DNA of 64,000 bases from Gemmatimonadota bacterium DH-78 (GTDB lineage: Bacteria > Gemmatimonadota > Gemmatimonadetes > Longimicrobiales > Gaopeijiaceae): the NCBI GenBank assembly GCA_038095605.1, contig CP144380.1, positions 1,886,001-1,950,000 on the forward strand. Direction: 5' to 3'. A program made the translations under genes and the position numbers. How positions within the stretch are numbered: position 1 is the stretch's first letter; every line of letters starts with the position of its first letter. Shown piece after piece: positions 37,218 through 45,865 of the stretch. Below the pieces are notes generated by a model. The model searched no databases, was not told where the DNA came from, and saw only the letters and a program-made list of their open reading frames with translations.

Positions 37218-38683
37218 CAGTCGACGGCCTCGGGGGACTCCGAATCGGGGGTCCATCCGAGCAGGTCGGCGAAGAAGTCCTTGACCGGGGGCCCGTCGTC
37301 GTCCGGACTCTCGATGGTCGGAAGCCGCGGACGGGCGGGCTCGGGAACCGGACCGCCGCCCGTGCGCCGAAGCTCGTCGAGCCGGGCGCGAAGGTCCGCA
37401 TCGCCCGGACTGCGAGCGACCAGCGCCTCGAACACGCGCACCGCCTCGGATCGCAGCCCCTGTCGGGCGTACAGTTCACCGAGCGTGCGCGTCGGGAGCG
37501 CCTCCTCTTCGTCGTCCGCCTCGTGCCGGCTGCCGGGCTCGATGTCGGGCGCCAGGTCGGCGAGATCCATCAACAGGTCGCCGTCCGGCGGGGCCACCGC
37601 CGCCGGCGCGGGCGCCGTGTCGACCTGCGCCTCGGCGGCGGGCGGCGGCGCGTCCGGAACCGGCTCGGGTTGCGGTTCCGGATCCGGTGCGAGATCCGCG
37701 GCGTCGACCACGCCCCCCCCGTCGTCGTCGAACGTCTCCTCGACCACCGCCTCCTCGACCACCCCCTCGTCGACCGGCACGTTCTCGACCGGTGCCGCCT
37801 CGACCACCACCTCGTCGACCGGCCCGTCGGCGATCGCCTCGATCGCAGGCGCGTCGGCGGCAGCCGGCTCCGGCACCCCCCAGTCGATGTCGAGGTCGCC
37901 CCCCGCCCACTCCGCCTCGGTGTGCGCCGACGCATCTCCCGGCTCGGCAGACGACAGATCGAACGACTCCGCCGACGGATCCGGGTCGGCGGCGATCGCG
38001 ACGGTCTCGTCCGGAAGCGGGTCGGGGCGGAGGTCGGCGATGTCGATCACCTCCTCCGTCACCACGAAGCCGCCGCCGCCCTCGGTGGAGGGCGCGGAGG
38101 CCTCGGGCTCGAGCACCGCCACATCGACGATCACCTCGTCGTCGTCGGGGGCATCGAGGGTGTCCATGTCGATCACCTCCCACTCCATCGCCTCGAGGCC
38201 GTCGCCCGACTCTGTCGCCGGCTCCTCGACGGCATCGACCCCCTCGTTCCCGACCACCTCGGGGTTCCCGGAGTGCCGGGGCACCCGCGCGGGCGCCCCC
38301 GACGCGGCGAGGGATCCATCCAGCGCCAGCCCGCGCTCGATGAACCGCTCGCCATCGTCTTCACGCCCCGCCGCGGTGAGCAGCCGGCCGAGCCCGATCA
38401 GGGCACGCGCGTTGTCGGAGTCCAGTTCCAGCACCCGCCGAAAGGCGCGCTCCGCTCCCTCGTCGTCCGCCAGATCGCGACAGACGAGCCCGGTCACGAG
38501 GTGCGCAGCGGCCAGATCGGGGTGCCGCTGCAGTCCCGACTCCAGTACTTCGAGGGCCCGCGACGGATCGCCGGCGCGTCGGTAGGCGTCGGCAAGGGGC
38601 ACGAACGACCGGCCCTCCGGGTCACGAGGCGAGCCGAAGAGGCCGTGGAGATCGCGGATCTCCTCTTCGATCGATGGAATCAC
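37217..38683 (-). CDS. TPR protein with long acidic linker
   Basis: The 488-residue protein has TPR-like helices at about 4-128 (PLADAYRRAGDPSRALEVLE and similar), a disordered Asp/Glu/Ala/Pro/Val-rich linker (about 140-395), a C-terminal TPR-like pair (about 398-440) and a short tail. Three copies of a short motif ADLxPDxxP occur in the linker, at about 216, 329 and 375. No signal peptide is seen. The GTG at 38683 has GGAG 6 nt upstream; the frame extends to 38869 but would run across the promoter. It is the first gene of the aroQ-to-lnt operon. The role is unknown; assembly or scaffolding is only a guess. Confidence 0.75.
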   Translation of the reverse strand: MIPSIEEEIRDLHGLFGSPRDPEGRSFVPLADAYRRAGDPSRALEVLESGLQRHPDLAAAHLVTGLVCRDLADDEGAERAFRRVLELDSDNARALIGLGRLLTAAGREDDGERFIERGLALDGSLAASGAPARVPRHSGNPEVVGNEGVDAVEEPATESGDGLEAMEWEVIDMDTLDAPDDDEVIVDVAVLEPEASAPSTEGGGGFVVTEEVIDIADLRPDPLPDETVAIAADPDPSAESFDLSSAEPGDASAHTEAEWAGGDLDIDWGVPEPAAADAPAIEAIADGPVDEVVVEAAPVENVPVDEGVVEEAVVEETFDDDGGGVVDAADLAPDPEPQPEPVPDAPPPAAEAQVDTAPAPAAVAPPDGDLLMDLADLAPDIEPGSRHEADDEEEALPTRTLGELYARQGLRSEAVRVFEALVARSPGDADLRARLDELRRTGGGPVPEPARPRLPTIESPDDDGPPVKDFFADLLGWTPDSESPEAVD

Positions 38684-38742
38684 CGGAGACTCCGGCCGTC
38701 GGAATGGGACACGGTCGCCCGCAGGAGGGCAACGAGCGGGAG

Positions 38743-38772
38743 AAGATAGACCGGGCGCGGAAACGGTGTCAA
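38743..38772 (-). promoter_or_regulatory. Predicted promoter of the TPR-aroQ-efp-acc-ftsK-lnt operon
   Basis: TTGACA (38772-38767), an exact -35 consensus, is followed by an 18-nt spacer and TATCTT (38748-38743) on the minus strand. Transcription would start near 38736, about 50 nt before the GTG. Confidence 0.7.
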
Positions 38773-38803
38773 CGAACCCACCCGGTGGGGCGGGACGTTC
38801 GGC

Positions 38804-38832
38804 TTGAGGCGCTACCTTCGGCCGGTTAGCTT
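38804..38832 (+). promoter_or_regulatory. Predicted promoter of the ppiD-like gene
   Basis: TTGAGG (38804-38809), a 17-nt spacer and TAGCTT (38827-38832) lie on the plus strand, about 110 nt before the start codon. The -35 lies 32 nt from that of the divergent operon, so the two promoters may interfere. Nothing else was recognised in the 38684-38942 gap. Confidence 0.55.
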
Positions 38833-38942
38833 TGTCGATTCCATGTTCCGGAGTTCCGCTCTCGCGCACGCGCGACGAAATGGTGCGGAGGGCCGGGGCG
38901 CACCGAAGGTTCGAGAGAGAAGGCTCAGGGAGACGTCACGTC

Positions 38943-40784
38943 ATGGTCATGCGGCAGATGCGGGAAAACACGAAGTGGATCATGCTGGTGACGGCATTGG
39001 CCTTCGTGGCGCTCATGGTGTTCGAGTGGGGCATGGACGCCTCGGGGCGGTCGGCCGGCGGCGTGGGCGCGATCGGTCGCGTGAACGGCACCCCGGTCTA
39101 CTACGAGGAATACCTCGCGGTCTATCGGAACCTGTACGACCAGGTGCAGATGTCGCAGGAGGAGGCGATCACCTCGCAGCAGGTGACCGAGCTCGAGGAC
39201 GCCGCCTTCGACGAGGTGGTCAACGCGATCCTCGTTCGCCAGGAGCTCGAGCGGCGCGGCATTCGAGTGACCGACGACGAGGTGCGGCAGGCGGCGCAGT
39301 TCAACCCGCCCCCGCAGCTCGCCCAGAACCCGGGCTTTCTCACCGAGGGTCGGTTCGACTTCCAGAAGTACCAGGACTTTCTCGCCAACCAGGCCGACGA
39401 AGCCTTCCTGCTCCAGCTCGAGACCTACTACCGCGACATCATTCCGCGGAGCAAGCTGGTGCGGCAGATCTCGAGCGGGATCTACCTGCCCGACAATCTG
39501 CTCTGGCAGCAGTGGCGCGACCTGAACGAGACGGCCGAGGTCCGCTACATCCCCCTCGACCCCGCGCAGCGCATCGCCGACAGCGAGATCGAGGTGACCG
39601 ACGCGCAGGTCCGGAGCTACTGGAACGACCACCAGGACGACTTCGAGCAGCCGCAGCGCGCGCAGGTGAACGCCACCGTGATCTCGAAGGCCCTCACCGC
39701 GGCCGACAGCGCCAGCGCGCGGGCCCGCGCCGCCTCGATCGTCGATCGACTGGCCGAGGGCGAGGATTTCGACGACCTGGCGCTCCTCGAGTCCGCCGAC
39801 GAGGTGTCGGCCGGGCGCGGTGGAGACCTCGGCGTCTTCCTGCGGGGCCAGATGATTCCCGTGTTCGACACGGCGGCCTTCGAGGCCCCCATCGGCGAGA
39901 TCACCGGCCCCGTCGAGTCGCCGGTGGGAATCCACGTGATCCGCGTCGACGAGCGCTGGGCTCAGGACTCCGTGCAGGCGGCGCACATTCTGGTGTCGTG
40001 GGCCCGCAGCGACTCGGCCGAGATCGCGCTGCTGACCATGGCCGACTCGCTCGAGACACTGGGTGAGACGATGCCGCTCTCCGAGGCCGCCGGCGCGCTC
40101 GGACTGCCCACGCAGGAGGCGGAGCTCAACACCGAGTTCGCCGTGCTGGCCGGTGCGGGCTCCGTGGGCGAGGGGGTCGACTGGATCTTCGAGGAGGCGG
40201 CCGTCGGTGACGTCAGCCCCGTGTTCGAGACCGCTCAGGCCTTCTACATGCTCGAGGTGATCAGCACGGCCGAGGCCGGAGTGCTGCCCCTCGAGGACGC
40301 CCGCGGCACGATCGAGCAGATCCTGCGCTTCGAGCAGAAGATGGCCCGGTCGCTCGAGACCGGCGCCCAGCTGGTGCAGCAGATCCGGGCCGGTGAGCCG
40401 CTGCCGAACGTGGCGGCGGAGGCGGGCCTCGAGGTGCGGTCCGCGGGCCCCTTCTCGCGCGACAGCTTCGTACCGGGCCTCGGGCGCTACAACAAGGCCA
40501 TCGGCGCCGCCTTCGGACTCGACGTCGGCGAGGTCAGCGACGTGATCGAGACCGACACCAACGCCTACATCGTGGAACTGCTGTCGAGAACCCCGGCCGA
40601 CTCCACCGAGTGGATGGCCCAGCGGGAGTCGCAGCGTCAGCAGGTGCGCGCGCAGATCGAGCAGACCCGCATTCAGGCCTGGCTCGAGAGCCTCCGGTCG
40701 GTGGCGCGGATCGTGGATCGCCGCGACGAGGTGCTCCAGCCGGTCGACGAGTCGGCGCCGCTCCCGACGGGCTTCGGCTTCTGA
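38943..40784 (+). CDS. PpiD-like membrane-anchored peptidyl-prolyl isomerase/chaperone
   Basis: The 613-residue protein has one N-terminal membrane segment (about 12-31, WIMLVTALAFVALMVFEWG), a SurA-N-like helical chaperone domain (about 45-210) and a parvulin rotamase domain (about 232-340, with GRGGDLGVFLRGQMIPVFDTAAF and SPVGIHVIRVDE). A second region (about 345-600) continues the PpiD-like chaperone lobes. It would fold proteins leaving the Sec translocon. The ATG at 38943 has AGGGAG upstream; an ATG two codons later is an alternative. It is monocistronic, with its own promoter and strong terminator. Confidence 0.88.
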   Translation: MVMRQMRENTKWIMLVTALAFVALMVFEWGMDASGRSAGGVGAIGRVNGTPVYYEEYLAVYRNLYDQVQMSQEEAITSQQVTELEDAAFDEVVNAILVRQELERRGIRVTDDEVRQAAQFNPPPQLAQNPGFLTEGRFDFQKYQDFLANQADEAFLLQLETYYRDIIPRSKLVRQISSGIYLPDNLLWQQWRDLNETAEVRYIPLDPAQRIADSEIEVTDAQVRSYWNDHQDDFEQPQRAQVNATVISKALTAADSASARARAASIVDRLAEGEDFDDLALLESADEVSAGRGGDLGVFLRGQMIPVFDTAAFEAPIGEITGPVESPVGIHVIRVDERWAQDSVQAAHILVSWARSDSAEIALLTMADSLETLGETMPLSEAAGALGLPTQEAELNTEFAVLAGAGSVGEGVDWIFEEAAVGDVSPVFETAQAFYMLEVISTAEAGVLPLEDARGTIEQILRFEQKMARSLETGAQLVQQIRAGEPLPNVAAEAGLEVRSAGPFSRDSFVPGLGRYNKAIGAAFGLDVGEVSDVIETDTNAYIVELLSRTPADSTEWMAQRESQRQQVRAQIEQTRIQAWLESLRSVARIVDRRDEVLQPVDESAPLPTGFGF

Positions 40785-40836
40785 CGCGAGCCGGGTCCGG
40801 GCCGCGGCCCGCCGCCGGCCCGACGGCCGCATGAAG

Positions 40837-40875
40837 AGAGGGCGCCGACCACTGCGGTCGGCGCCCTCTTTGTTG
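40837..40875 (+). terminator. Strong intrinsic terminator after the ppiD-like gene
   Basis: AGAGGGCGCCGACC (40837-40850) pairs perfectly with GGTCGGCGCCCTCT (40856-40869) around a 5-nt loop, followed by TTGTT. It lies between two convergent genes, so it may also act on the tatA transcript. Confidence 0.85.
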
Positions 40876-40921
40876 CCTGGTGCCTGCGGTCGGCCCCCGC
40901 GGGGCCGCCGGTCGAATCCCG

Positions 40922-41224
40922 TCAGCCCGGACCGTCGGAGCTACGCAGGCTGCGCGGCTCGCTGCCGGCTTCCGAGGCCGAGCCGACCTCTTCGGCACTT
41001 CGATCGCTGCGAGCGCCAGGCCCGTGGGCGGGGGGCGCGTGAAGTCCCTTCCGCTCGTCCGGAGCCTTGATCTCGTTCTCGATCTCGCGAATCGAGCTCT
41101 TGAACTCCCGAATCCCCTTGCCGAGCGACGAGCCGATCTCGGGAAGCCGCTTGGCGCCGAAGAGAAGCAGGACCATCAGGAAGATCAGGATGATCTCCCA
41201 CATTCCGAGTCCACCGATACCCAT
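40922..41224 (-). CDS. tatA: Sec-independent translocase TatA/TatE family protein
   Basis: The 100-residue protein has an N-terminal membrane helix (about 7-23, GMWEIILIFLMVLLLFG), the hinge FGAKRLPEIGSSLGKGIREFK and an amphipathic helix, then a charged Ser/Glu-rich tail. This is the TatA/E pattern; TatB cannot be fully excluded from length alone. It forms the pore for folded twin-arginine substrates. GGAGGT lies 9 nt before the ATG. It is the last gene of the polyprenyl synthase unit; tatC is not nearby. Confidence 0.93.
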   Translation of the reverse strand: MGIGGLGMWEIILIFLMVLLLFGAKRLPEIGSSLGKGIREFKSSIREIENEIKAPDERKGLHAPPAHGPGARSDRSAEEVGSASEAGSEPRSLRSSDGPG

Positions 41225-41242
41225 GGTCGTTCAACCTCCGAG

Positions 41243-41521
41243 TCAGATCCACGAACGGGCGACGAGTGCCACGACGAAGATGCCGACGAGTGTGAGCACG
41301 TTGAGATACACCGAAACCGGGCCGAGGGTGAAGGCCACGGCGACGAGGTCCATCGAGAAGGGGCCGACCGAGGCCGACACCGAGGTGGTCAGAAAGGTAC
41401 GGGCCGCGCTGTCCGGGAGAAACATCTCCGTGAGGTGCGTGAGCAGTCCTCCCAGGAAAAACCCCAGGATCAGCGTCCAGGTGAGCCGGGCCGCACTCAG
41501 GCGGCGTTGGTTGTCCAACAC
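41243..41521 (-). CDS. DUF4321 family small membrane protein
   Basis: The 92-residue protein has two hydrophobic segments: an N-terminal helix with LILGFFLGGLLTHLTEMFLP, and a C-terminal one (SVYLNVLTLVGIFVVALVA). The middle SMDLVAVAFTLGPVSVYLN resembles the DLGVxSLTFG-type segment of DUF4321. The function is unknown. Its GTG at 41521 lies 2 nt after the polyprenyl synthase stop, and tatA follows 18 nt later, so the three are probably co-translated. Confidence 0.72.
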   Translation of the reverse strand: MLDNQRRLSAARLTWTLILGFFLGGLLTHLTEMFLPDSAARTFLTTSVSASVGPFSMDLVAVAFTLGPVSVYLNVLTLVGIFVVALVARSWI

Positions 41522-41523
41522 GA

Positions 41524-42540
41524 TCAGCGGCTCCGGCGCGTGGCGTAGGTGACACAGGCTTCGAGGCCCCGGCGGGCGTCGTCGTCGGCGACCTCGGAGA
41601 GGGCTTCCTCGGCAGCAGCCGCGAAACCGGCTGCCCGGCCGCGCGCGTAGTCGAGGCCACCCCGGGCCTCGACGATCTCCATCACTCGATGGATCTCCTC
41701 GTCGAGAGGCTCCCCCTCGCCCGTGAACATCGCGCGGATCTCGGCCATCTCCGCATCCGTCACGTGCCGCAGGGCAGCCACGAGCGGGAGGGTGACCTTC
41801 CGCTCGCGCAGGTCGTGTCCGCTCGGCTTTCCGGTCTCCGCCGCCGTACCGGTGTAGTCGAGCAGGTCGTCGGCGATCTGGAAGGCCATGCCCAGGTTGT
41901 GCCCGAACCGCCTCAGCGGAGCGCGGTACTCGGGCACCCCCACGACGGCGCCGATCTCGCAGGCCGCCGCCATCAGCGAGGCGGTCTTCGCCGCGATCAG
42001 CCGGTCGTAGTCCTGCTCCGAGAAGTCGAGCGCGTCGTAGGAGGTGAGCTGACGCATCTCCCCCACGCTCATCGAACTCGCGGCGGCGCCGATGATGCCC
42101 ACCGCCTCCATCACCCCCACCCGGGCCATCTCGGCCACGGCGCGGGAGTAGAGGTAGTCGCCCATGATGATCGCGACCTGGTGCGTCCAGAGCGCGTTGA
42201 TCGTGGGCTGACCGCGCCGGAGCACCGAGTGGTCGACGGCGTCGTCGTGCACCAGGGTGGCGAGATGCACCAGCTCCACCACCGCGGCCAGGCTCACCGC
42301 CCGATCGTCCGGGCGTCCCCCCACATGATTGGAGAGCAGCGTCAGCATCGGCCGAAACAGCTTTCCGCGCACGGTGAGCAGGTAGTCGTTCACCTCGTCC
42401 ATGCCCCCGAAGTCCGACAGGACCACATGCCGGATGTGGTCCATCACGCGATCGAGTCCTCCGTCGAGCGGTCCCTGCAGCGACTCGAGGGTGGGCGGAT
42501 CGGCGAGGGATCCGGCGGCGGATTCGGAGCTACTGGTCAC
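41524..42540 (-). CDS. Polyprenyl diphosphate synthase (long-chain)
   Basis: The 338-residue trans-prenyltransferase builds the chain for quinones. It carries both aspartate-rich motifs: DDAVD at 99-103 (in LVHDDAVDHSVLRRG) and DDLLD at 224-228 (in QIADDLLDYTG). The small residues before the first motif (HLATLVHDD) are consistent with a long product such as C35-C45, which is an inference. It starts at an ATG 37 nt after the TPR gene. Confidence 0.9.
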   Translation of the reverse strand: MTSSSESAAGSLADPPTLESLQGPLDGGLDRVMDHIRHVVLSDFGGMDEVNDYLLTVRGKLFRPMLTLLSNHVGGRPDDRAVSLAAVVELVHLATLVHDDAVDHSVLRRGQPTINALWTHQVAIIMGDYLYSRAVAEMARVGVMEAVGIIGAAASSMSVGEMRQLTSYDALDFSEQDYDRLIAAKTASLMAAACEIGAVVGVPEYRAPLRRFGHNLGMAFQIADDLLDYTGTAAETGKPSGHDLRERKVTLPLVAALRHVTDAEMAEIRAMFTGEGEPLDEEIHRVMEIVEARGGLDYARGRAAGFAAAAEEALSEVADDDARRGLEACVTYATRRSR

Positions 42541-42577
42541 GATGGCAGCGGGGGGTACGACGGAAGGGGCCGGGCCA

Positions 42578-44740
42578 TCAGCGGAGGGCCCGCAGACGTT
42601 CGGTCACGTCGGCGAAGTTGATGTCGAGCGAGAAGACGCGTTCGTAGAACTCCCGCGCCTGCTCGGTGTTCCCGAGCACCTCGTGCGACCGACCGAGAGA
42701 ATAGTAGATGCCCAGCAGCTCGTCTTCGACCTCGAACGGCACGTCGAGGGCGCGGGTGAGCACACGCACGGCCGCCTGGGGCGTGCCCCGATCGAGGAAG
42801 GTCTGACCCAGCATCTCGTAGGTGGGCAGATGATCGGACGACGCACGGAGGGCGGCCTGAAACTCCTCGACCGCCTCGTCGAGCAGTCCCATCTCCTTGT
42901 ACGCCGTGCCGAGGTCGTGGTGCGCCTTCACGTCGTCGGCATCGACATTCTCGGCCACCTTGGCCTTGAACTGGGTGAGCATCTTCGCGAAGTCGGCCTG
43001 CTCGTCGCCCGACGGCTCCTCGTAGGCCACCACGAACCGCGTGGTCTTCTCGTCTTCGTCGCCGAGAATCAGTGCGCCCAGGTCGACGTAGTCCTCGTTG
43101 GAGGCCACCTCGGCGACCGGCCGGGAGGCCTCCTCCGCCCCGTCGAGCGCCGCGCGGGCCTCGGCGTGATCGGGGTCGAGCTGAAGGGCCTGACGGAAGA
43201 CCGCCTGGGCCCGAACCTCCGCGCCCGACCGACGCAGCGCCTCGCCGAGCCCGACGTAGGCGGCGGCCAGCGCGCCTTCGTCGCCCGAGCGGTGCGCCAA
43301 CTCGACCGCCCGCTGCCGGAGATCGAGATCGTCCGGTGCCTCCGCGATGCGCGACGCCAGCAGGTCGGAGTCGCGCGACTCGGGCGGCTCCACAGACTCG
43401 GACAGCTCGGGCGGGTCGACGGCGACCTCTTCGTCGAAGGGGACCGTCGGCTCCGCGAAGGGCTCGGGCTCGTCGGCCTCGCTCTCCGGATGATGCAGGA
43501 AGGGGAGTTCGACCGGCTCCTCGTCGTCGTCCTCGGCATCGTCGTGATAGAGGGTGAGCGGGAGATCGACGTCGTCGTCCCCGTCGTCGTAGAACTCGTC
43601 GACCGCCTCGTCGATCTCCCCCTCTTCAGCCACGAGATCGAAGCCCTCGAGCGGGTTGGCCTCGTCGGCGGGCGGCTCGAAACCGCTCACGTCGGGACCG
43701 ATCGAGAGAATGGCGTCGTCGAGCGAGTCGGGCGTCTCCTCGGTGTCGGAGAAGACATCGAACGGCTGATGGTCGTGGAGACCCGTCGAGATCGCCTCCG
43801 CCGCGGGTGCCTCCGCGGCCGCGGGCTCGGGGTCGAACCCGGGCTCGACGGCCATCTCGGGCTCCACCGGCCCCGGCTCCGTCGCGTGCGCGTCGTCGAG
43901 CGTCTGGCGGTCGCCGAAGTGCCAGCCGTCCGAGGCGTCGCCGTCGTCGAACGACTCGTCGGCCGCCTCCCCCTCGCCCGCTCGATCTTCCATCGCCTCC
44001 GACACGGCCGCCTCGGCGGAGGGGTACGGGTCGACGGGATCGCCCGCGAGCGAGGTGGACTCGATCGCGAAGGCCTGCTCCTCCACCTCCGGCTCCCCGG
44101 CGTCGACCGCCTCGGCCAGCACTGCCGGGTCGGCCCCGGGACGCAGCTCCGCGAGCCGCCCCTCGAAGGTGGTCACCTCTTCGTCGAGCCCCTGGCGCAC
44201 CGCCGATCGGTAGCCCTCGATCAGCTGCTCGACCGCCTCGTCGGTCCGCTCGTGCTGCTGGAAATGCGTGGCGATCGCGAGCCGGATGCCGGTGTCGTCC
44301 TCGGCCGCATCGGCGAACTCCACCAGAGCCCGCATGGCCTCGTCGAGGTCACCCGCCGCGAGCGTTCGCTCCGCGTACGTGATGAAGTGCGAACGGGCGT
44401 CCACTACGAACCCCTGAGCCGCGCGCACGCGACCCATGCGAAGGAAGACCTCGGCCCGGTCGGGCACGTTGCGGAGGATCTTCTTGCAGACGGCGATGGC
44501 GTTGTTCGGCAGCTCCGCGTCGACGTAGAGGTCGACCGCCTTCTCGAACGCCCCCACCGCCTGGTCGACCTCGCCCACCCGGATGAAGAGATCGCCGACC
44601 CGGTTGTACAATCCGATGTCGGGGGTGTCTTCCTCCGCGAGCCGATCGATCGCTCGGTTGTAGAGTTCCAGCGCCTTCCGCCACTCTTCCTTCTGCTCGT
44701 GGCGGCGCGCCTGCTCCTTGAGGCCTTCGATGTTGCTCAT
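42578..44740 (-). CDS. Large TPR protein with acidic central region
   Basis: The 720-residue protein has about five TPR-like helical repeats at the N-terminus (residues 1-200, starting WRKALELYNRAIDRL), a disordered acidic region (about 205-455, rich in Asp, Glu, Pro, Ala), and further TPRs (about 458-540 and 600-720, for example DLGTAYKEMGLLDEAVEEFQAALR). There is no signal peptide. It resembles the first TPR protein in layout but not in obvious sequence. Its ATG overlaps the ftcD stop as ATGA. The role is unknown; such proteins usually scaffold complexes. Confidence 0.82.
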   Translation of the reverse strand: MSNIEGLKEQARRHEQKEEWRKALELYNRAIDRLAEEDTPDIGLYNRVGDLFIRVGEVDQAVGAFEKAVDLYVDAELPNNAIAVCKKILRNVPDRAEVFLRMGRVRAAQGFVVDARSHFITYAERTLAAGDLDEAMRALVEFADAAEDDTGIRLAIATHFQQHERTDEAVEQLIEGYRSAVRQGLDEEVTTFEGRLAELRPGADPAVLAEAVDAGEPEVEEQAFAIESTSLAGDPVDPYPSAEAAVSEAMEDRAGEGEAADESFDDGDASDGWHFGDRQTLDDAHATEPGPVEPEMAVEPGFDPEPAAAEAPAAEAISTGLHDHQPFDVFSDTEETPDSLDDAILSIGPDVSGFEPPADEANPLEGFDLVAEEGEIDEAVDEFYDDGDDDVDLPLTLYHDDAEDDDEEPVELPFLHHPESEADEPEPFAEPTVPFDEEVAVDPPELSESVEPPESRDSDLLASRIAEAPDDLDLRQRAVELAHRSGDEGALAAAYVGLGEALRRSGAEVRAQAVFRQALQLDPDHAEARAALDGAEEASRPVAEVASNEDYVDLGALILGDEDEKTTRFVVAYEEPSGDEQADFAKMLTQFKAKVAENVDADDVKAHHDLGTAYKEMGLLDEAVEEFQAALRASSDHLPTYEMLGQTFLDRGTPQAAVRVLTRALDVPFEVEDELLGIYYSLGRSHEVLGNTEQAREFYERVFSLDINFADVTERLRALR

Positions 44741-45771
44741 GCGGGATCGCCCGGGATCGGCGTGATGGTCGATGGCAGGGCCAGGCGCTCGGCCGCCCTT
44801 CGTACATGGTCGGGAACTGCGGACCCGCAGGTCCGGACCCAGGAAACCAGGGCCTCGAGGTCGCTCGCCCCCCGTCGCGCGAGGTGGCCGGCGAGTCGCG
44901 CCGAGAGGAGACGCCCCGGGTGTGCGTCCAGAAGACGTAATCTGCGGGCGGAGGTGCGGAGCACAAGGGTATCGGGGATCATCCCTATGACCTCGGTGGC
45001 CACGACCCGTCCGCCGCGCGATCGCACCCCGGCCTCCGCGGCCTCGAACACGACGTCGGGGTCTCGAGTGTCGGCATCCTCGAGGTTCATCGAGAGTTGC
45101 GCGAGCCCCGATTCCTCGAGGTGCAGCGCGAGGGCCCGTACCCCGGGGATCCCCCCGTCGGATTCGCGCAACTCGCGAGCCAGCGAGGCGAGCGCGGAGC
45201 GCGACACGCCCTCCACGACGAGATTCCAGGCGAGCAGCAGAGGGCGCGCGCCCACGCAGGTCGCCCCCGCAGTGGGGTGAGCGGCCCGACGGCCGGCCGA
45301 CAGGCAGGGCTTCCGACCCTCGGGAAATCCGTCGCGCAGCGCCTCGAAGCCGCCGCGCCGCAGCGCGGGAAGCGAGGCGTTCTCGCTCGAGGCACGCCCG
45401 TAGAGGTAGACCGGCACGCCCAGCGCCGCGATGCCGTCGGCAACCCGCCGGGCCGAGGCCACGGCCGTCTCCATGGGCGTGCGCACCAAGGGGACCAGGG
45501 GAGCCACGTCGATGGCCCCGATGCGCGGGTGCACACCGCGATGGCGGCGCAGATCGATGCGCTCGATCGCGACCCGCGCCGAGGCGACCAGCGCCGCCTC
45601 GACCTGCTCGGGCGCCCCCACGAGGGTCACGACCGATCGATGGTGGTCGCGATCGGCGGAGGCGTCGAGCACCTCCACCCCTTCGCGTTCCATCTCGGTC
45701 GTGACCTCCCGAAGGAACTCCGGATCCCGTCCCTCACTGAAGTTCGGGACCGCTTCGAGCACGGGCATCAT
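44737..45771 (-). CDS. Glutamate formimidoyltransferase (FtcD N-terminal type)
   Basis: The 344-residue protein begins VLEAVPNFSEGRD and has the catalytic His region HPRIGAIDVAPLVPL and the late NLEDADTRDPDVVFEAAE, matching formiminotransferase. It transfers a formimino group from formiminoglutamate to tetrahydrofolate in histidine breakdown. The cyclodeaminase half and other hut genes are absent. I use the ATG at 45771 (MMPVLE); a TATCTT box ends 6 nt before it, which points to a leaderless mRNA. The next ATG at 45768 is the alternative. Confidence 0.85.
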   Translation of the reverse strand: MMPVLEAVPNFSEGRDPEFLREVTTEMEREGVEVLDASADRDHHRSVVTLVGAPEQVEAALVASARVAIERIDLRRHRGVHPRIGAIDVAPLVPLVRTPMETAVASARRVADGIAALGVPVYLYGRASSENASLPALRRGGFEALRDGFPEGRKPCLSAGRRAAHPTAGATCVGARPLLLAWNLVVEGVSRSALASLARELRESDGGIPGVRALALHLEESGLAQLSMNLEDADTRDPDVVFEAAEAGVRSRGGRVVATEVIGMIPDTLVLRTSARRLRLLDAHPGRLLSARLAGHLARRGASDLEALVSWVRTCGSAVPDHVRRAAERLALPSTITPIPGDPA

Positions 45772-45777
45772 TCCACC

Positions 45778-45808
45778 AAGATACCACACCCGAGCCGTTG
45801 CGGGGCAA
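45778..45808 (-). promoter_or_regulatory. Predicted promoter of ftcD operon, leaderless
   Basis: TTGCCC (45808-45803) is followed by a 19-nt spacer and TATCTT (45783-45778). Only GGTGGA separates the -10 box from the ATG, so the mRNA should begin at or next to the start codon. Confidence 0.5.
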
Positions 45809-45819
45809 CGTTCGATGCG

Positions 45820-45850
45820 GTCCGGCGATCGCCCGCCGCGATCGCCGGAC
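45820..45850 (-). terminator. Perfect 13-bp hairpin after the lipoprotein gene
   Basis: GTCCGGCGATCGC (45820-45832) pairs without mismatch with GCGATCGCCGGAC (45838-45850) around CCGCC. It lies 15 nt after the stop of the lipoprotein gene. No T-run follows on the minus strand. Confidence 0.6.
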
Positions 45851-45865
45851 TCCTGCTCCGCCGGG

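Noticed and set aside
38684-38942. A tRNA or small RNA in the largest gene-free gap
   Set aside because: No cloverleaf or T-loop pattern; the gap is explained by two divergent promoters and a leader.
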